Positions 1-6,866 of a DNA stretch of 8,012 nucleotides are shown here, piece after piece (position 1 is the stretch's first letter; every line of letters starts with the position of its first letter). Made by a program: the position numbers and the translations under genes. This stretch comes from Gemmatimonadota bacterium (GTDB taxonomy: Bacteria > Gemmatimonadota > Gemmatimonadetes > Gemmatimonadales > GWC2-71-9). The stretch covers positions 1-8,012 of the forward strand of contig JAOUIC010000056.1 in assembly GCA_029884275.1 (NCBI GenBank). The letters are read 5' to 3'. A model generated the notes under the pieces. It worked only from the letters and a program-made list of their open reading frames with translations, was not told the origin of the DNA and ran no database searches.

Positions 1-2
1 AA

Positions 3-680
3 CCTCAGCAGGAGCCGATACGGCGGACCGCTCCGGATCAGGTGTGGGATCCCCTGGTCCTGGCGGGGGCGGTGGCGAGCTACGATGCCGCGATCGCCGA
101 CCTGGACCGGGAGATGGAGCGGCTCTTCACCGAGTTCGAGCGACGCGCCATCCTCGCCAACACGGTCGTGATCATCACCTCCGACCATGGAGAGGAATTC
201 GGCGAGCACGGGCTCATCGACCATGGCAGCAGCCTGAACCGCGCGGCGCTGGAAGTGCCGCTGATCCTCTGGTACGGCGCGAAGCTCCCGGCCGGCACGG
301 TCGTCGACGCTCCGGTGTCGCTCCGCGACGTGGCCGCGACGATCACCGATCTGGCCGGACTGTCGGCCGATCCGGTGTTTCCTGGCCGTTCCCTGCGGCG
401 GTTCTGGGCAGGGCACCGGGACGCCCCGAGTGATCCGATCTTCAGCGAGCTGCACCATGCCGCGCGCCAGCCCGAGTGGTATCCGACCTCGCAGGGTGAC
501 ATGCTCTCACTCCTGCTGGGAGGGACTCGCTATGTCCGGGAGGGGAATGGCGGCGGATCGGCCTTCGCCCTGGCGGACTCGGCCGAGCGCATCGACCTGA
601 CCGCCGATCCGGCGCAGGCGAGCGAGCTCGCCGCACTCCGGGCGATCCTCGATTCGGTCCGGCCACGCGATTCGCGATGA
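3..680 (+). CDS. Sulfatase / alkaline phosphatase superfamily protein, C-terminal part (5' end outside window)
   Basis: The frame is open from the left edge with no stop, so this is the C-terminal ~225 residues of a longer protein; the GTG at 42 is very unlikely to be its start. The motif SDHGEEFGEHG is at bases 180-212, with the metal-binding Asp and His at 183-188. A second conserved HG (HGSSL) begins near 222. The preceding segment YDAAIADLDREMERLF and the downstream segment EVPLILWYG are both typical of the sulfatase fold. Known for the family: these enzymes use a divalent metal and an N-terminal formylglycine or Thr nucleophile to hydrolyse sulfate esters or transfer phospho-groups, often in the periplasm. 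The nucleophile region lies outside the window, so sulfatase cannot be told from phosphotransferase or phosphodiesterase. The stop overlaps the next start by 4 nt (ATGA), which suggests coupled translation with the membrane glycosyltransferase. Fold confidence is high; substrate is unknown. Confidence 0.9.
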   Translation, partial: PQQEPIRRTAPDQVWDPLVLAGAVASYDAAIADLDREMERLFTEFERRAILANTVVIITSDHGEEFGEHGLIDHGSSLNRAALEVPLILWYGAKLPAGTVVDAPVSLRDVAATITDLAGLSADPVFPGRSLRRFWAGHRDAPSDPIFSELHHAARQPEWYPTSQGDMLSLLLGGTRYVREGNGGGSAFALADSAERIDLTADPAQASELAALRAILDSVRPRDSR

Positions 681-2710
681 CCCCGTTTCTCGCAGTGGTG
701 CTCCTCGCGCTGGCGGTCGCGATCTCCGCTCCCTCGGATTGGCGCAGGGCGGCGGCGTGGGCCGCGCTCGGTCTCACCGGGTATGCGGCCTCGCTCTCGC
801 TCATCGAGGCCGGGCCGTTCGTCCGGTACCAGCACTACCTGCCGGTGCAGGAGTGGAGTCGCGCACCGGGGGCGGCTTTCGCGGTGGCCCTCGAGGTCCT
901 GCTGGTCATCAGCGGGCTGTGGCGTGGCCGCAGCCGGATCGGCGACCTGCTCCCCCCGGCCTGGCGCGGGTGGCGTGTCGCCGCGCTGGCGGCCATGATC
1001 CTCTTGACCAGCGCCGCCTTGTCCCGGAGTCCGCAGGTCTTCCTCGCCGAGCTCGGTCTGGCAGGCGCGATCGCCATGACACACCTCGGCGCGGCGATTC
1101 TCGCCGCGATGGCGATTCCTGCCGACTCCGCCGCGCGGCTGGGCATGGCGGCGAATGCCTGGCTCGACGACGCGCGCGGGCAGCGCGCGGTTACCTGGGC
1201 CGCCATCGGCACCGCGGTCGCGGCAGCCCTCCTCGCCTGGTTGGTCTATGAGCGGCATCCCCATGTCCCCGACGAGGTCGCGTACCTGCTCCATGCGCGG
1301 TACTTCGCGGCGGGCCTCCTCTGGCTCCCCGCCCCGGTGCCGCCGGAGGCCTTCGATACCGATCTGATGTTCACCAGCGCCGGGCGGTGGTTCTCCCCCG
1401 TCCCTCCGGCATGGCCGGCCATGCTGGCGGTCGGCGTCAAGCTGAACGCCCCGTGGCTGGTGAATCCGGTGTTCGCAGGGCTGAACGTGGCGCTCGCCGC
1501 TCCCGCTCTCGGTGCGGTCACCGATCGCCGCACGGGGCGGCTGGGGGCCCTCCTGCTGGCGGTCTCTCCCTGGCACCTCTTCCTGGGGATGAGTTTCCTG
1601 ACCCACACCTTCACCCTGACCTGCACCCTGCTGGCCGTGGTGATGGTGGCGCGTTCGCGATCGACCGGGGCGATGGGCTGGATGCTGGCAGGCGGAGGGT
1701 TGACCGGGCTGGTCAGCCTGATTCGGCCTCTCGAAGGGCTGGCCGTGGCGATGGCCCTCGGACTCTGGAGCCTGCGCGGCCCCACCCTCGTGGCGCGGCT
1801 CCTCAAGGGCGCCGTCTTCACGGCGGGAGCCATGGTCGTCGGGGCCGTCACGCTGCCGTACAACGCGGCGATCACCGGATCCGCCTGGCGATTCCCACTC
1901 ATGCTCTACACCGACACGCTGTACGGTGACGGTTCCAACGCGCTCGGCTTCGGCCCCAACCGCGGTCTGGGATGGTCAGGGCTCGATCCCATCCCCGGTC
2001 ATGGACTGATCGACGTCGTGATCAACTCGAACCTCAACATCTTCGCCGGCGGGATCGAACTGCTGGGATGGGGCTCGGGCTCCCTGGTGGTGATCTTCGC
2101 CTTGATCCTCTCGGGAAGACTCGAGCGGTCGGAGCGGGCGCTCCTGCTCCCCATCGTCATCGTGGTGGGCCTCCATGCGGCATACTGGTTCAGCGGCGGT
2201 CCGGATTTCGGCGCCCGATACTGGTTCCTCGTCATTGTCCCGGCGTTGGGACTGACCGCACGAGGGCTGGTCGCTGCCGGCAATCGCGGGGCGGCCACGG
2301 CCGGTCGAGCCGCGGTCGCCACGCTGGCGCTGACGTCGGGGGCATTGCTGGCGTTCGTCCCCTGGCGCGCCGCGGACAAGTACTGGCGATACCGGGGCAT
2401 GCGGCCGGAGCTTCGCGCGATCGCGGCGGACCCGGTGTTCGAGCACGGACTCCTACTCATCCGCGGGCGGAGGCACCCTGACTGGGCCTCCGCCGTCGTG
2501 TACAACCCGCTTCGAACCGACGGGCCTGCCCCGATCATCGCCTGGGACCGGGGCGACAGCACCCGGACTCGACTCCTCGCGCAATTCCCTGGCAGACCGG
2601 TCTGGCTGGTCGACGGCCCATCAATCACCGGCGGTTCCTACCGAGTCGTCGCTGGACCGCTCGACGCTTCCCACGTTCCGGCGGGTGCCGACACCGCCTC
2701 ACGACGGTGA
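677..2710 (+). CDS. Polytopic membrane glycosyltransferase, GT-C fold (GT39/ArnT-like)
   Basis: A 677-residue integral membrane protein. Hydrophobic segments lie near residues 3-17, 27-44, 65-80, 101-116, 122-147, 172-190, 264-281, 289-325, 333-362, 376-394, 455-479, 488-505, 513-531 and 545-562, followed by a soluble tail of ~115 residues. The segment ERHPHVPDEVAYLLHARYF (residues 192-210) is typical of the first large external loop of GT-C enzymes, with the acidic pair D199-E200 expected to take part in catalysis or metal binding. SPWHLFLGMSFLTHTF (297-312), the IRPLEG motif (349-354) and GGPDFGARYWF (507-517) also fit GT39-like proteins. Known for the family: a sugar is moved from a polyprenyl-phosphate carrier to an acceptor on the outer face of the inner membrane. 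The start ATG overlaps the sulfatase stop and the end overlaps the SDR start, so it sits mid-operon. About 170 residues with four or five membrane segments precede the catalytic loop, longer than in simple GT39 proteins. Donor and acceptor cannot be read from sequence. Confidence 0.82.
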   Translation: MTPFLAVVLLALAVAISAPSDWRRAAAWAALGLTGYAASLSLIEAGPFVRYQHYLPVQEWSRAPGAAFAVALEVLLVISGLWRGRSRIGDLLPPAWRGWRVAALAAMILLTSAALSRSPQVFLAELGLAGAIAMTHLGAAILAAMAIPADSAARLGMAANAWLDDARGQRAVTWAAIGTAVAAALLAWLVYERHPHVPDEVAYLLHARYFAAGLLWLPAPVPPEAFDTDLMFTSAGRWFSPVPPAWPAMLAVGVKLNAPWLVNPVFAGLNVALAAPALGAVTDRRTGRLGALLLAVSPWHLFLGMSFLTHTFTLTCTLLAVVMVARSRSTGAMGWMLAGGGLTGLVSLIRPLEGLAVAMALGLWSLRGPTLVARLLKGAVFTAGAMVVGAVTLPYNAAITGSAWRFPLMLYTDTLYGDGSNALGFGPNRGLGWSGLDPIPGHGLIDVVINSNLNIFAGGIELLGWGSGSLVVIFALILSGRLERSERALLLPIVIVVGLHAAYWFSGGPDFGARYWFLVIVPALGLTARGLVAAGNRGAATAGRAAVATLALTSGALLAFVPWRAADKYWRYRGMRPELRAIAADPVFEHGLLLIRGRRHPDWASAVVYNPLRTDGPAPIIAWDRGDSTRTRLLAQFPGRPVWLVDGPSITGGSYRVVAGPLDASHVPAGADTASRR

Positions 2711-3678
2711 ACGCCGTGAGCTACCGTGATGTTCCGGTCGTCGTGCTCGGCGCCGGTGGCTTCATCGGGCGGTGGGTCGCGCGGCTGTTGTCGGTGGAGG
2801 GCGCCCGCCTCGTCTCGGTCGTGCGGGATGCGGAGCAGTTTGAACCGGTGCGCGAGCGCTGGGGGATTGGCGGCCGGGTCCACGCGGCGGATCTCTCCTC
2901 GCCCGCGTCGGTGCGGCGCCTGTGCAACGAGCTCCGTCCCACCGTGGTGTTCAACCTCGTGGGCTACGGCGTCGATCCGCACGAGCGTGATCCGGCGCTT
3001 GCCTGGTGGCTCAACAGCCGCCTCCCAGCCGTACTGGGCGAGGTCCTCGCCACATCGCCTCCACAAGCGCAGTGGGCAGGCCGACGACTGGTTCACACAG
3101 GCACAGCCCTGGAATACGGCACTGTGCCCGGTGATCTGGCGGAAGACGGGCCGACCTCGCCCACAACGCTCTACGGCCGATCGAAGCTCGCCGGCACTCT
3201 TCGCCTCGCTCGGGTGGCGAGACGGCACTGTCTGGGCGCCATCATCGCCCGCCTGTTCACGGTCTTCGGGGCCGGCGAGCCGGCCGGCCGGCTCCTCCCC
3301 AGTCTGGCAGCCTGCGCTCAGTCGGGTACGCCCATTCCGTTGACCGAAGGTCATCAGCGGCGCGACTTCCTGTGGGTTGGAGATGTCGCATCCATGCTGC
3401 TGAGACTGGGCCTCGAGGGAGGACGCTGCGGCGAGATCGTCAACTTGGCAAGCGGCCAACTCATTACGGTGAAAGCCTTTACGTCGCTTGCGGCAGCGGC
3501 TCTTGGCATCCCTCCTTCACACCTTCTCTACGGCGCGATCCCGACCCGACCTGAGGAGATGGCCCACGCGCCGGTCACAGTAGCGAGGCTCAAATCGCTG
3601 ATCGGCCCCCCTCCCGATGACTCGATCGGCCGCGGCCTGACCGAGACCGTCACCTTCCTCGCCCACCCCACCAGCTGA
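2707..3678 (+). CDS. NAD(P)-dependent epimerase/dehydratase, extended SDR family
   Basis: A 323-residue protein. The N-terminal Rossmann motif GAGGFIG (residues 15-21) follows a beta strand VVVLG. An acidic DL pair at 62-63 sits where extended SDRs contact the adenine. The catalytic set is present: T131/T133 in HTGTALEYG, and Tyr156 and Lys160 in YGRSK. RRDFLWVGDVA (218-228) matches the RDFxxVxDVA motif of nucleotide-sugar epimerases and dehydratases. The length is usual for the family. Known role: epimerisation, dehydration or reduction of NDP-sugars in the cytoplasm. Start choice: GTG at 2707 overlaps the preceding stop by 4 nt (GTGA). A second in-frame GTG at 2716 is possible but gives no better ribosome site. 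It is the last gene of the first coupled unit. The exact reaction (4-epimerase, 4,6-dehydratase, reductase) is not resolvable here; the short C-terminal domain argues against a full-length 4,6-dehydratase. Confidence 0.88.
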   Translation: MNAVSYRDVPVVVLGAGGFIGRWVARLLSVEGARLVSVVRDAEQFEPVRERWGIGGRVHAADLSSPASVRRLCNELRPTVVFNLVGYGVDPHERDPALAWWLNSRLPAVLGEVLATSPPQAQWAGRRLVHTGTALEYGTVPGDLAEDGPTSPTTLYGRSKLAGTLRLARVARRHCLGAIIARLFTVFGAGEPAGRLLPSLAACAQSGTPIPLTEGHQRRDFLWVGDVASMLLRLGLEGGRCGEIVNLASGQLITVKAFTSLAAAALGIPPSHLLYGAIPTRPEEMAHAPVTVARLKSLIGPPPDDSIGRGLTETVTFLAHPTS

Positions 3679-3769
3679 CGCATCTCCGCCAGCAGGTCGA
3701 GCAGGCGGTTGTGCCGGGCGGAAACCTCAATTACTTGTGTGCGTGAAAAGAGATCGAGGCTCGCCGCCA

Positions 3770-3784
3770 AGGCCGGCCCGGCCT
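3770..3784. repeat. Short GC-rich inverted repeat (hairpin) in the intergenic gap
   Basis: AGGCCG-GCC-CGGCCT forms a perfect 6-bp stem with a 3-nt loop, about 90 nt after the SDR stop. There is no U-tract on either side, so it is not a canonical intrinsic terminator. It may attenuate or mark the 3' end of the upstream mRNA, or may be chance in GC-rich DNA. Confidence 0.3.
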
Positions 3785-4013
3785 GACCGTCCGGTACGCC
3801 CGCAGGGAATGTGAGCGGTCGCGAGAGCGTCCAGGCGGCACGGCACTTGCTCGATTTGGCCGGGCCTGCCCGAGACGATGCCAGGGCCGGGCGACGACAC
3901 AAGTCATTACAGGAAAAGCAGTTGACTGTCGACGTGATCCGGTGCCGCGGGCGGAGCGCAGCGACGGTGCTGCATTCCGAGTTCCCACGGCCAGCCGGCA
4001 TTTCCACCCAGCC

Positions 4014-4019
4014 AGAGAG
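4014..4019 (+). promoter_or_regulatory. Weak purine-rich ribosome binding site for the radical SAM gene
   Basis: AGAGAG lies 5 nt before the ATG at 4025. It is the only purine run in position to act as a Shine-Dalgarno sequence. It supports this ATG, which also places the first beta strand of the cobalamin-binding-like domain (MRVYLADLG) right at the N-terminus. The match is poor and the spacing short, so this is tentative. Confidence 0.35.
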
Positions 4020-4024
4020 CCACG

Positions 4025-6073
4025 ATGCGCGTATACCTTGCCGATCTGGGCCACAACCAGCTGACACTCAGTTCGGACATCTATCCGATTTCGGTGGCGA
4101 ATTGTGCGGTATACGCCCAGGAATACCTGAAGAACCCCGGCCAGATCGAGTTTCGGCTGTTCCGGGAGCCCGAGGACCTGAAGGCCGCTCTCGATTCGGC
4201 ACCGCCGGAGGTGCTCGGGTTAAGCAGCTTCGCGTGGAACCACGAGCTGTCCTGCCAGTTCGCGCAGTATGCCAAGCGCAAGTCGCCGCGGACCGTGACG
4301 CTGATGGGCGGACCGAATTACCCGCTGACGCCGGCCGAACAGGAGAGCTGGCTCCGCGGAATGCCCGAGATCGATGTTGCCGTCCGGGGGCCGACCTATG
4401 AGGGCGAGCGCGCCTTTCTGGCCATCATGCAGCGCCTGGTCGACACTGGCTGGCGGCGGGAGGAACTCCGGACGGAGCCGGTGCCGGGCAGCCACTGGAT
4501 CCACCCGGTGACCGGCGACTTCGTGCGCGGTCCGGAGGTGCCCCGCATCCTCGATCTGGACGAGATCCCGTCGCCCTACCTCCGCGGCTGGATGGATCCG
4601 TACTACACGTCGGGCTACTTCCCGATGCTCCAGATTGCGCGGGGCTGTCCCTTCACCTGCCAGTTCTGCAACTCGTCGGTCCGGGAGAACAGCAAGGTCT
4701 ACGCGCACTCGGTCAAGAACGTGTGCGAGGACCTGCTCCACATCGCCCAGCGGGTCAAGCCCGAGCTGCCGGTGTGCTTTGCCGACGACAACTTCGGCAT
4801 GTATGCCCGCGACGAGGAGATCGCCGACTATATCGCGTGGTTGCAGGACAAGTTCGGCTGGCCCAAGTACATCCGCACCACGACCGGGAAGAACCAGGCG
4901 GAGCGGATCATCCGGGTGATGCGCAAGGTGCGGGGAACTCTCCCGATGACCTCCGCGGTCCAGTCGCTGAACCCGGAAGTCCTGGAAAACATCAAGCGGG
5001 CGAACATCAAGCTCGACACCTACGCCGAGATCCAGAAGGAGGTGCATGCCCAGGGCATGCAGTCGTATGGCGAACTGATCCTGAGCATGCCGGGGGAGAG
5101 CAAGGCCTCGTTCATGGCGGCGGTGCACGATCTCCTCGACACCGGCGTGGACCGGATCTCGGCGCATCAGTTGATGCTGCTGCACGGCGCCCCCCTCAGC
5201 AATCCCGAGAGCCGCGAGCGCTTCCAGCTGAAGACCAAGTTCCGGGTGGTCGCCCGAAACATCGGGAACTACCTCGGTGAGCCGGTACTCGAGACCGAAG
5301 AAATGGTGATCGAGACTCCGACCTTCTCGTTTGCGGAGTACTTCGAGACCCGGGTCTTCCACCTGTTGCTGACGATCTACTACTACGAAGGGAATTTCGA
5401 GGAGGCCTTCCAGTACGCCCGGCAGTCCGGGGTGAAGCCCTACCACCTCATGGTCCGGCTGCAGGAAATGCTGACGCAGGCGCCGGAGGGGTTCCGGAGG
5501 GTGATCCAGGACTTCGTCTCCGAGAGCCGCGAGGAGCTGTTCGACTCCCGCCAGGAGTGCATCGCCTGGGCCAAGGCGAACTTCGACGACCTGGTGAGCG
5601 GCAAGCTCGGCGGCAACCTCCTCAGCAAGTACTCGATGCTGGGACGCTTCTACGCCACCCAGGACGCCATCGATTTCCTCGAGCAGGGCATCCGGGATTG
5701 CCTTGCACGGGAAGGCCGGGCCCCGGATCCGGAGGGCCTGCGCGCGGTCATGGACTACCTCAGGAGCGTCGTGCTGCACACGCCCTTCGCCGAGGCGGTC
5801 GAGGCGCAGCCCCGCTGGACCGCCAATCTCGATGTGGAGCGCTGGGCGTCAGACGGCTACAGCCGCCCGCTGGCCGACTATCGCCTCGACGAGCGGGTGG
5901 AACACGGCACCATCGTGCCGGAGGAACGGAAGGCCCTCATCCTGACCCGGGTGGGCACATTCGGGGAACACCCCCACGGGCTGGGCAAGTTCACCCGGAC
6001 CATGTTTGCGCGTGACCTTCGCCGCGTGCTGGTGCCGGCGCACGCCCCAACGGCCCAGGGCGTCCCGGCATGA
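4025..6073 (+). CDS. Radical SAM protein with N-terminal cobalamin-binding-like domain
   Basis: A 682-residue protein. Residues 1-135 look like the Rossmann-type B12-binding domain found before many radical SAM cores: VLGLSSFAWN at 63-72, MGGPNYP at 94-100, and VRGPTYEGE at 120-128 in the place of the usual VRGEGE. The radical SAM core spans about 195-400. The iron-sulfur motif is ARGCPFTCQFC with C208, C212 and C215 (CX3CX2C). Further core signatures are FADDNFGM (252-259), QSLNPEVLENIKRANI (313-328) and ELILSMPGES (350-359). Residues 400-682 form a mostly helical C-terminal region with no domain I recognise. Known for the family: a 4Fe-4S cluster cleaves SAM to a 5'-deoxyadenosyl radical, and B12 members often methylate unactivated carbons. 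No DxHxxG cobalamin-ligand motif is visible, so B12 may bind base-off without a protein His, or not at all. It heads the second unit and overlaps the GT2 start by 4 nt, which suggests a role on a sugar, lipid or glycan. The reaction is unknown. Confidence 0.9.
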   Translation: MRVYLADLGHNQLTLSSDIYPISVANCAVYAQEYLKNPGQIEFRLFREPEDLKAALDSAPPEVLGLSSFAWNHELSCQFAQYAKRKSPRTVTLMGGPNYPLTPAEQESWLRGMPEIDVAVRGPTYEGERAFLAIMQRLVDTGWRREELRTEPVPGSHWIHPVTGDFVRGPEVPRILDLDEIPSPYLRGWMDPYYTSGYFPMLQIARGCPFTCQFCNSSVRENSKVYAHSVKNVCEDLLHIAQRVKPELPVCFADDNFGMYARDEEIADYIAWLQDKFGWPKYIRTTTGKNQAERIIRVMRKVRGTLPMTSAVQSLNPEVLENIKRANIKLDTYAEIQKEVHAQGMQSYGELILSMPGESKASFMAAVHDLLDTGVDRISAHQLMLLHGAPLSNPESRERFQLKTKFRVVARNIGNYLGEPVLETEEMVIETPTFSFAEYFETRVFHLLLTIYYYEGNFEEAFQYARQSGVKPYHLMVRLQEMLTQAPEGFRRVIQDFVSESREELFDSRQECIAWAKANFDDLVSGKLGGNLLSKYSMLGRFYATQDAIDFLEQGIRDCLAREGRAPDPEGLRAVMDYLRSVVLHTPFAEAVEAQPRWTANLDVERWASDGYSRPLADYRLDERVEHGTIVPEERKALILTRVGTFGEHPHGLGKFTRTMFARDLRRVLVPAHAPTAQGVPA

Positions 6074-6858
6074 GCGCCTCGCCGGCCGAGTCCGCCAGCG
6101 GGGAGCCGGATGTCTCCTTCGTGATGCCCTGCTACAACGAGGAGGAGACGATCGGGTACACGATTCCACACCTGGTTCAGGCATTCGAGGCGCGGGGACA
6201 CCGTCTCCAGCTCGTCGCGGTGGACAACGGATCGACCGATTCCACCGGGCGGGTCCTGCACGAGTTGCAACGCCGGTTTCCGGCCGTTCTCCCGCACCGG
6301 GTAGAGGTGAACCAGGGCTACGGCTGGGGCGTGCTCTGCGGCCTTCCGCTCTGCACCGCGCCCTGGGTAGGGATCATCCCCGCCGACGGCCAGGTGGACG
6401 CCGAGGACGTCGTGCGGCTCTTCGAGGCGGTGAAGCCGACCAGGGGCAGAGTGCTCGGCAAGGTACGCCGCCGCTTCCGCATGGACGGGCTGCAGCGCAA
6501 AGTCATTTCCACGACGTACAATCTCTTCGTCCGTGCGATGTGGCCTCAGCTGGGATCGATCGACATCAACGGCAGCCCCAAGATCCTGCCGCGGGACGCG
6601 CTCCGGCAGCTGGGACTTGAGTCGAAGGGATGGCTGCTCGACCCCGAAATCATGGTGAAGGCCCACCAGCTCAAGCTCCGGGTCATCGAACTCAATGTGT
6701 TCGCGCGCATGCGCGGCACCGGCATGTCGCACGTCCGCGCGACCACCTGCTGGGAGTTTCTCCACGCGCTGATCCAGGCCCGTCTGCTGGGCAGGTGGCA
6801 GCTCCGTCCCGCGGATTCCGCCCCTGCGGTGCTCCCGCAGCAGGCGAGCCGACCCTGA
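6070..6858 (+). CDS. Family 2 glycosyltransferase (GT-A fold, DPM1/GtrB-like)
   Basis: A 262-residue protein without clear membrane segments. The GT2 start motif VSFVMPCYNEEETIGYT is at residues 15-31. VAVDNGSTDSTG (49-60) is the nucleotide-sugar-binding DNGSxD element, and NQGYGWGV (81-88) the usual N-GxGxA-like stretch. The metal/nucleotide site reads IIPADGQVD (102-110), with D106 kept but the first Asp of the usual DAD replaced by Pro. IDINGSPKIL (164-173) and LLDPEIMVKA (189-198) correspond to the acceptor and base regions of polyprenyl-phosphate glycosyltransferases. Family role: transfer from an NDP-sugar, often onto polyprenyl phosphate or a growing glycan, at the cytoplasmic membrane face. 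ATG 6070 overlaps the radical SAM stop (ATGA), and AGGG at 6057-6060 is a plausible ribosome site. The last ~20 residues are Pro/Ala/Gln-rich and probably disordered. Substrate is unknown. Confidence 0.9.
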   Translation: MSASPAESASGEPDVSFVMPCYNEEETIGYTIPHLVQAFEARGHRLQLVAVDNGSTDSTGRVLHELQRRFPAVLPHRVEVNQGYGWGVLCGLPLCTAPWVGIIPADGQVDAEDVVRLFEAVKPTRGRVLGKVRRRFRMDGLQRKVISTTYNLFVRAMWPQLGSIDINGSPKILPRDALRQLGLESKGWLLDPEIMVKAHQLKLRVIELNVFARMRGTGMSHVRATTCWEFLHALIQARLLGRWQLRPADSAPAVLPQQASRP

Positions 6859-6866
6859 TCGTGCCG

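Larger units (their letters stand above)
3679..4024. other. Intergenic region between the two gene units
   Basis: This 346-nt gap separates the SDR gene from the radical SAM gene and is the only substantial non-coding stretch in the window. Two patches (about 3720-3757 and 3895-3930) look less GC-rich than the flanking genes, as expected for a control region. A perfect 6-bp hairpin (AGGCCG, loop GCC, CGGCCT) lies at 3770-3784 but has no T-run after it. A TTGACT hexamer occurs at 3922-3927 on the plus strand without a recognisable -10 at 16-18 nt. Open frames cross the gap on both strands, but none starts with a ribosome site or shows a recognisable domain. The most likely content is an unrecognised promoter for the downstream unit and the end of the upstream transcript. 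Confidence 0.6.

Noticed and set aside
42..680. Treating GTG 42 as the true start of a 212-residue protein
   Set aside because: The frame is open to the left edge and the product lacks the N-terminal catalytic half of the sulfatase fold, so the gene begins outside the window.
530..1606. 358-codon minus-strand open frame opposite the sulfatase/GT-C junction
   Set aside because: Highly charged, low-complexity antisense product; the plus-strand sulfatase and membrane protein are clear.
3770..3784. Intrinsic terminator after the SDR gene
   Set aside because: Stem of only 6 bp and no T-run downstream; kept only as a short inverted repeat.
3811..4401. Plus-strand open frame running from the gap into the radical SAM gene in another frame
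   Set aside because: It overlaps ~375 nt of a confident gene, has no ribosome site and no recognisable domain.
4220..5779. Long (519-codon) open frame on the minus strand opposite the radical SAM gene
   Set aside because: It is rich in His, Arg, Val and Leu with no recognisable domain, as expected for the antisense of a GC-rich gene; the plus-strand frame has clear radical SAM motifs.
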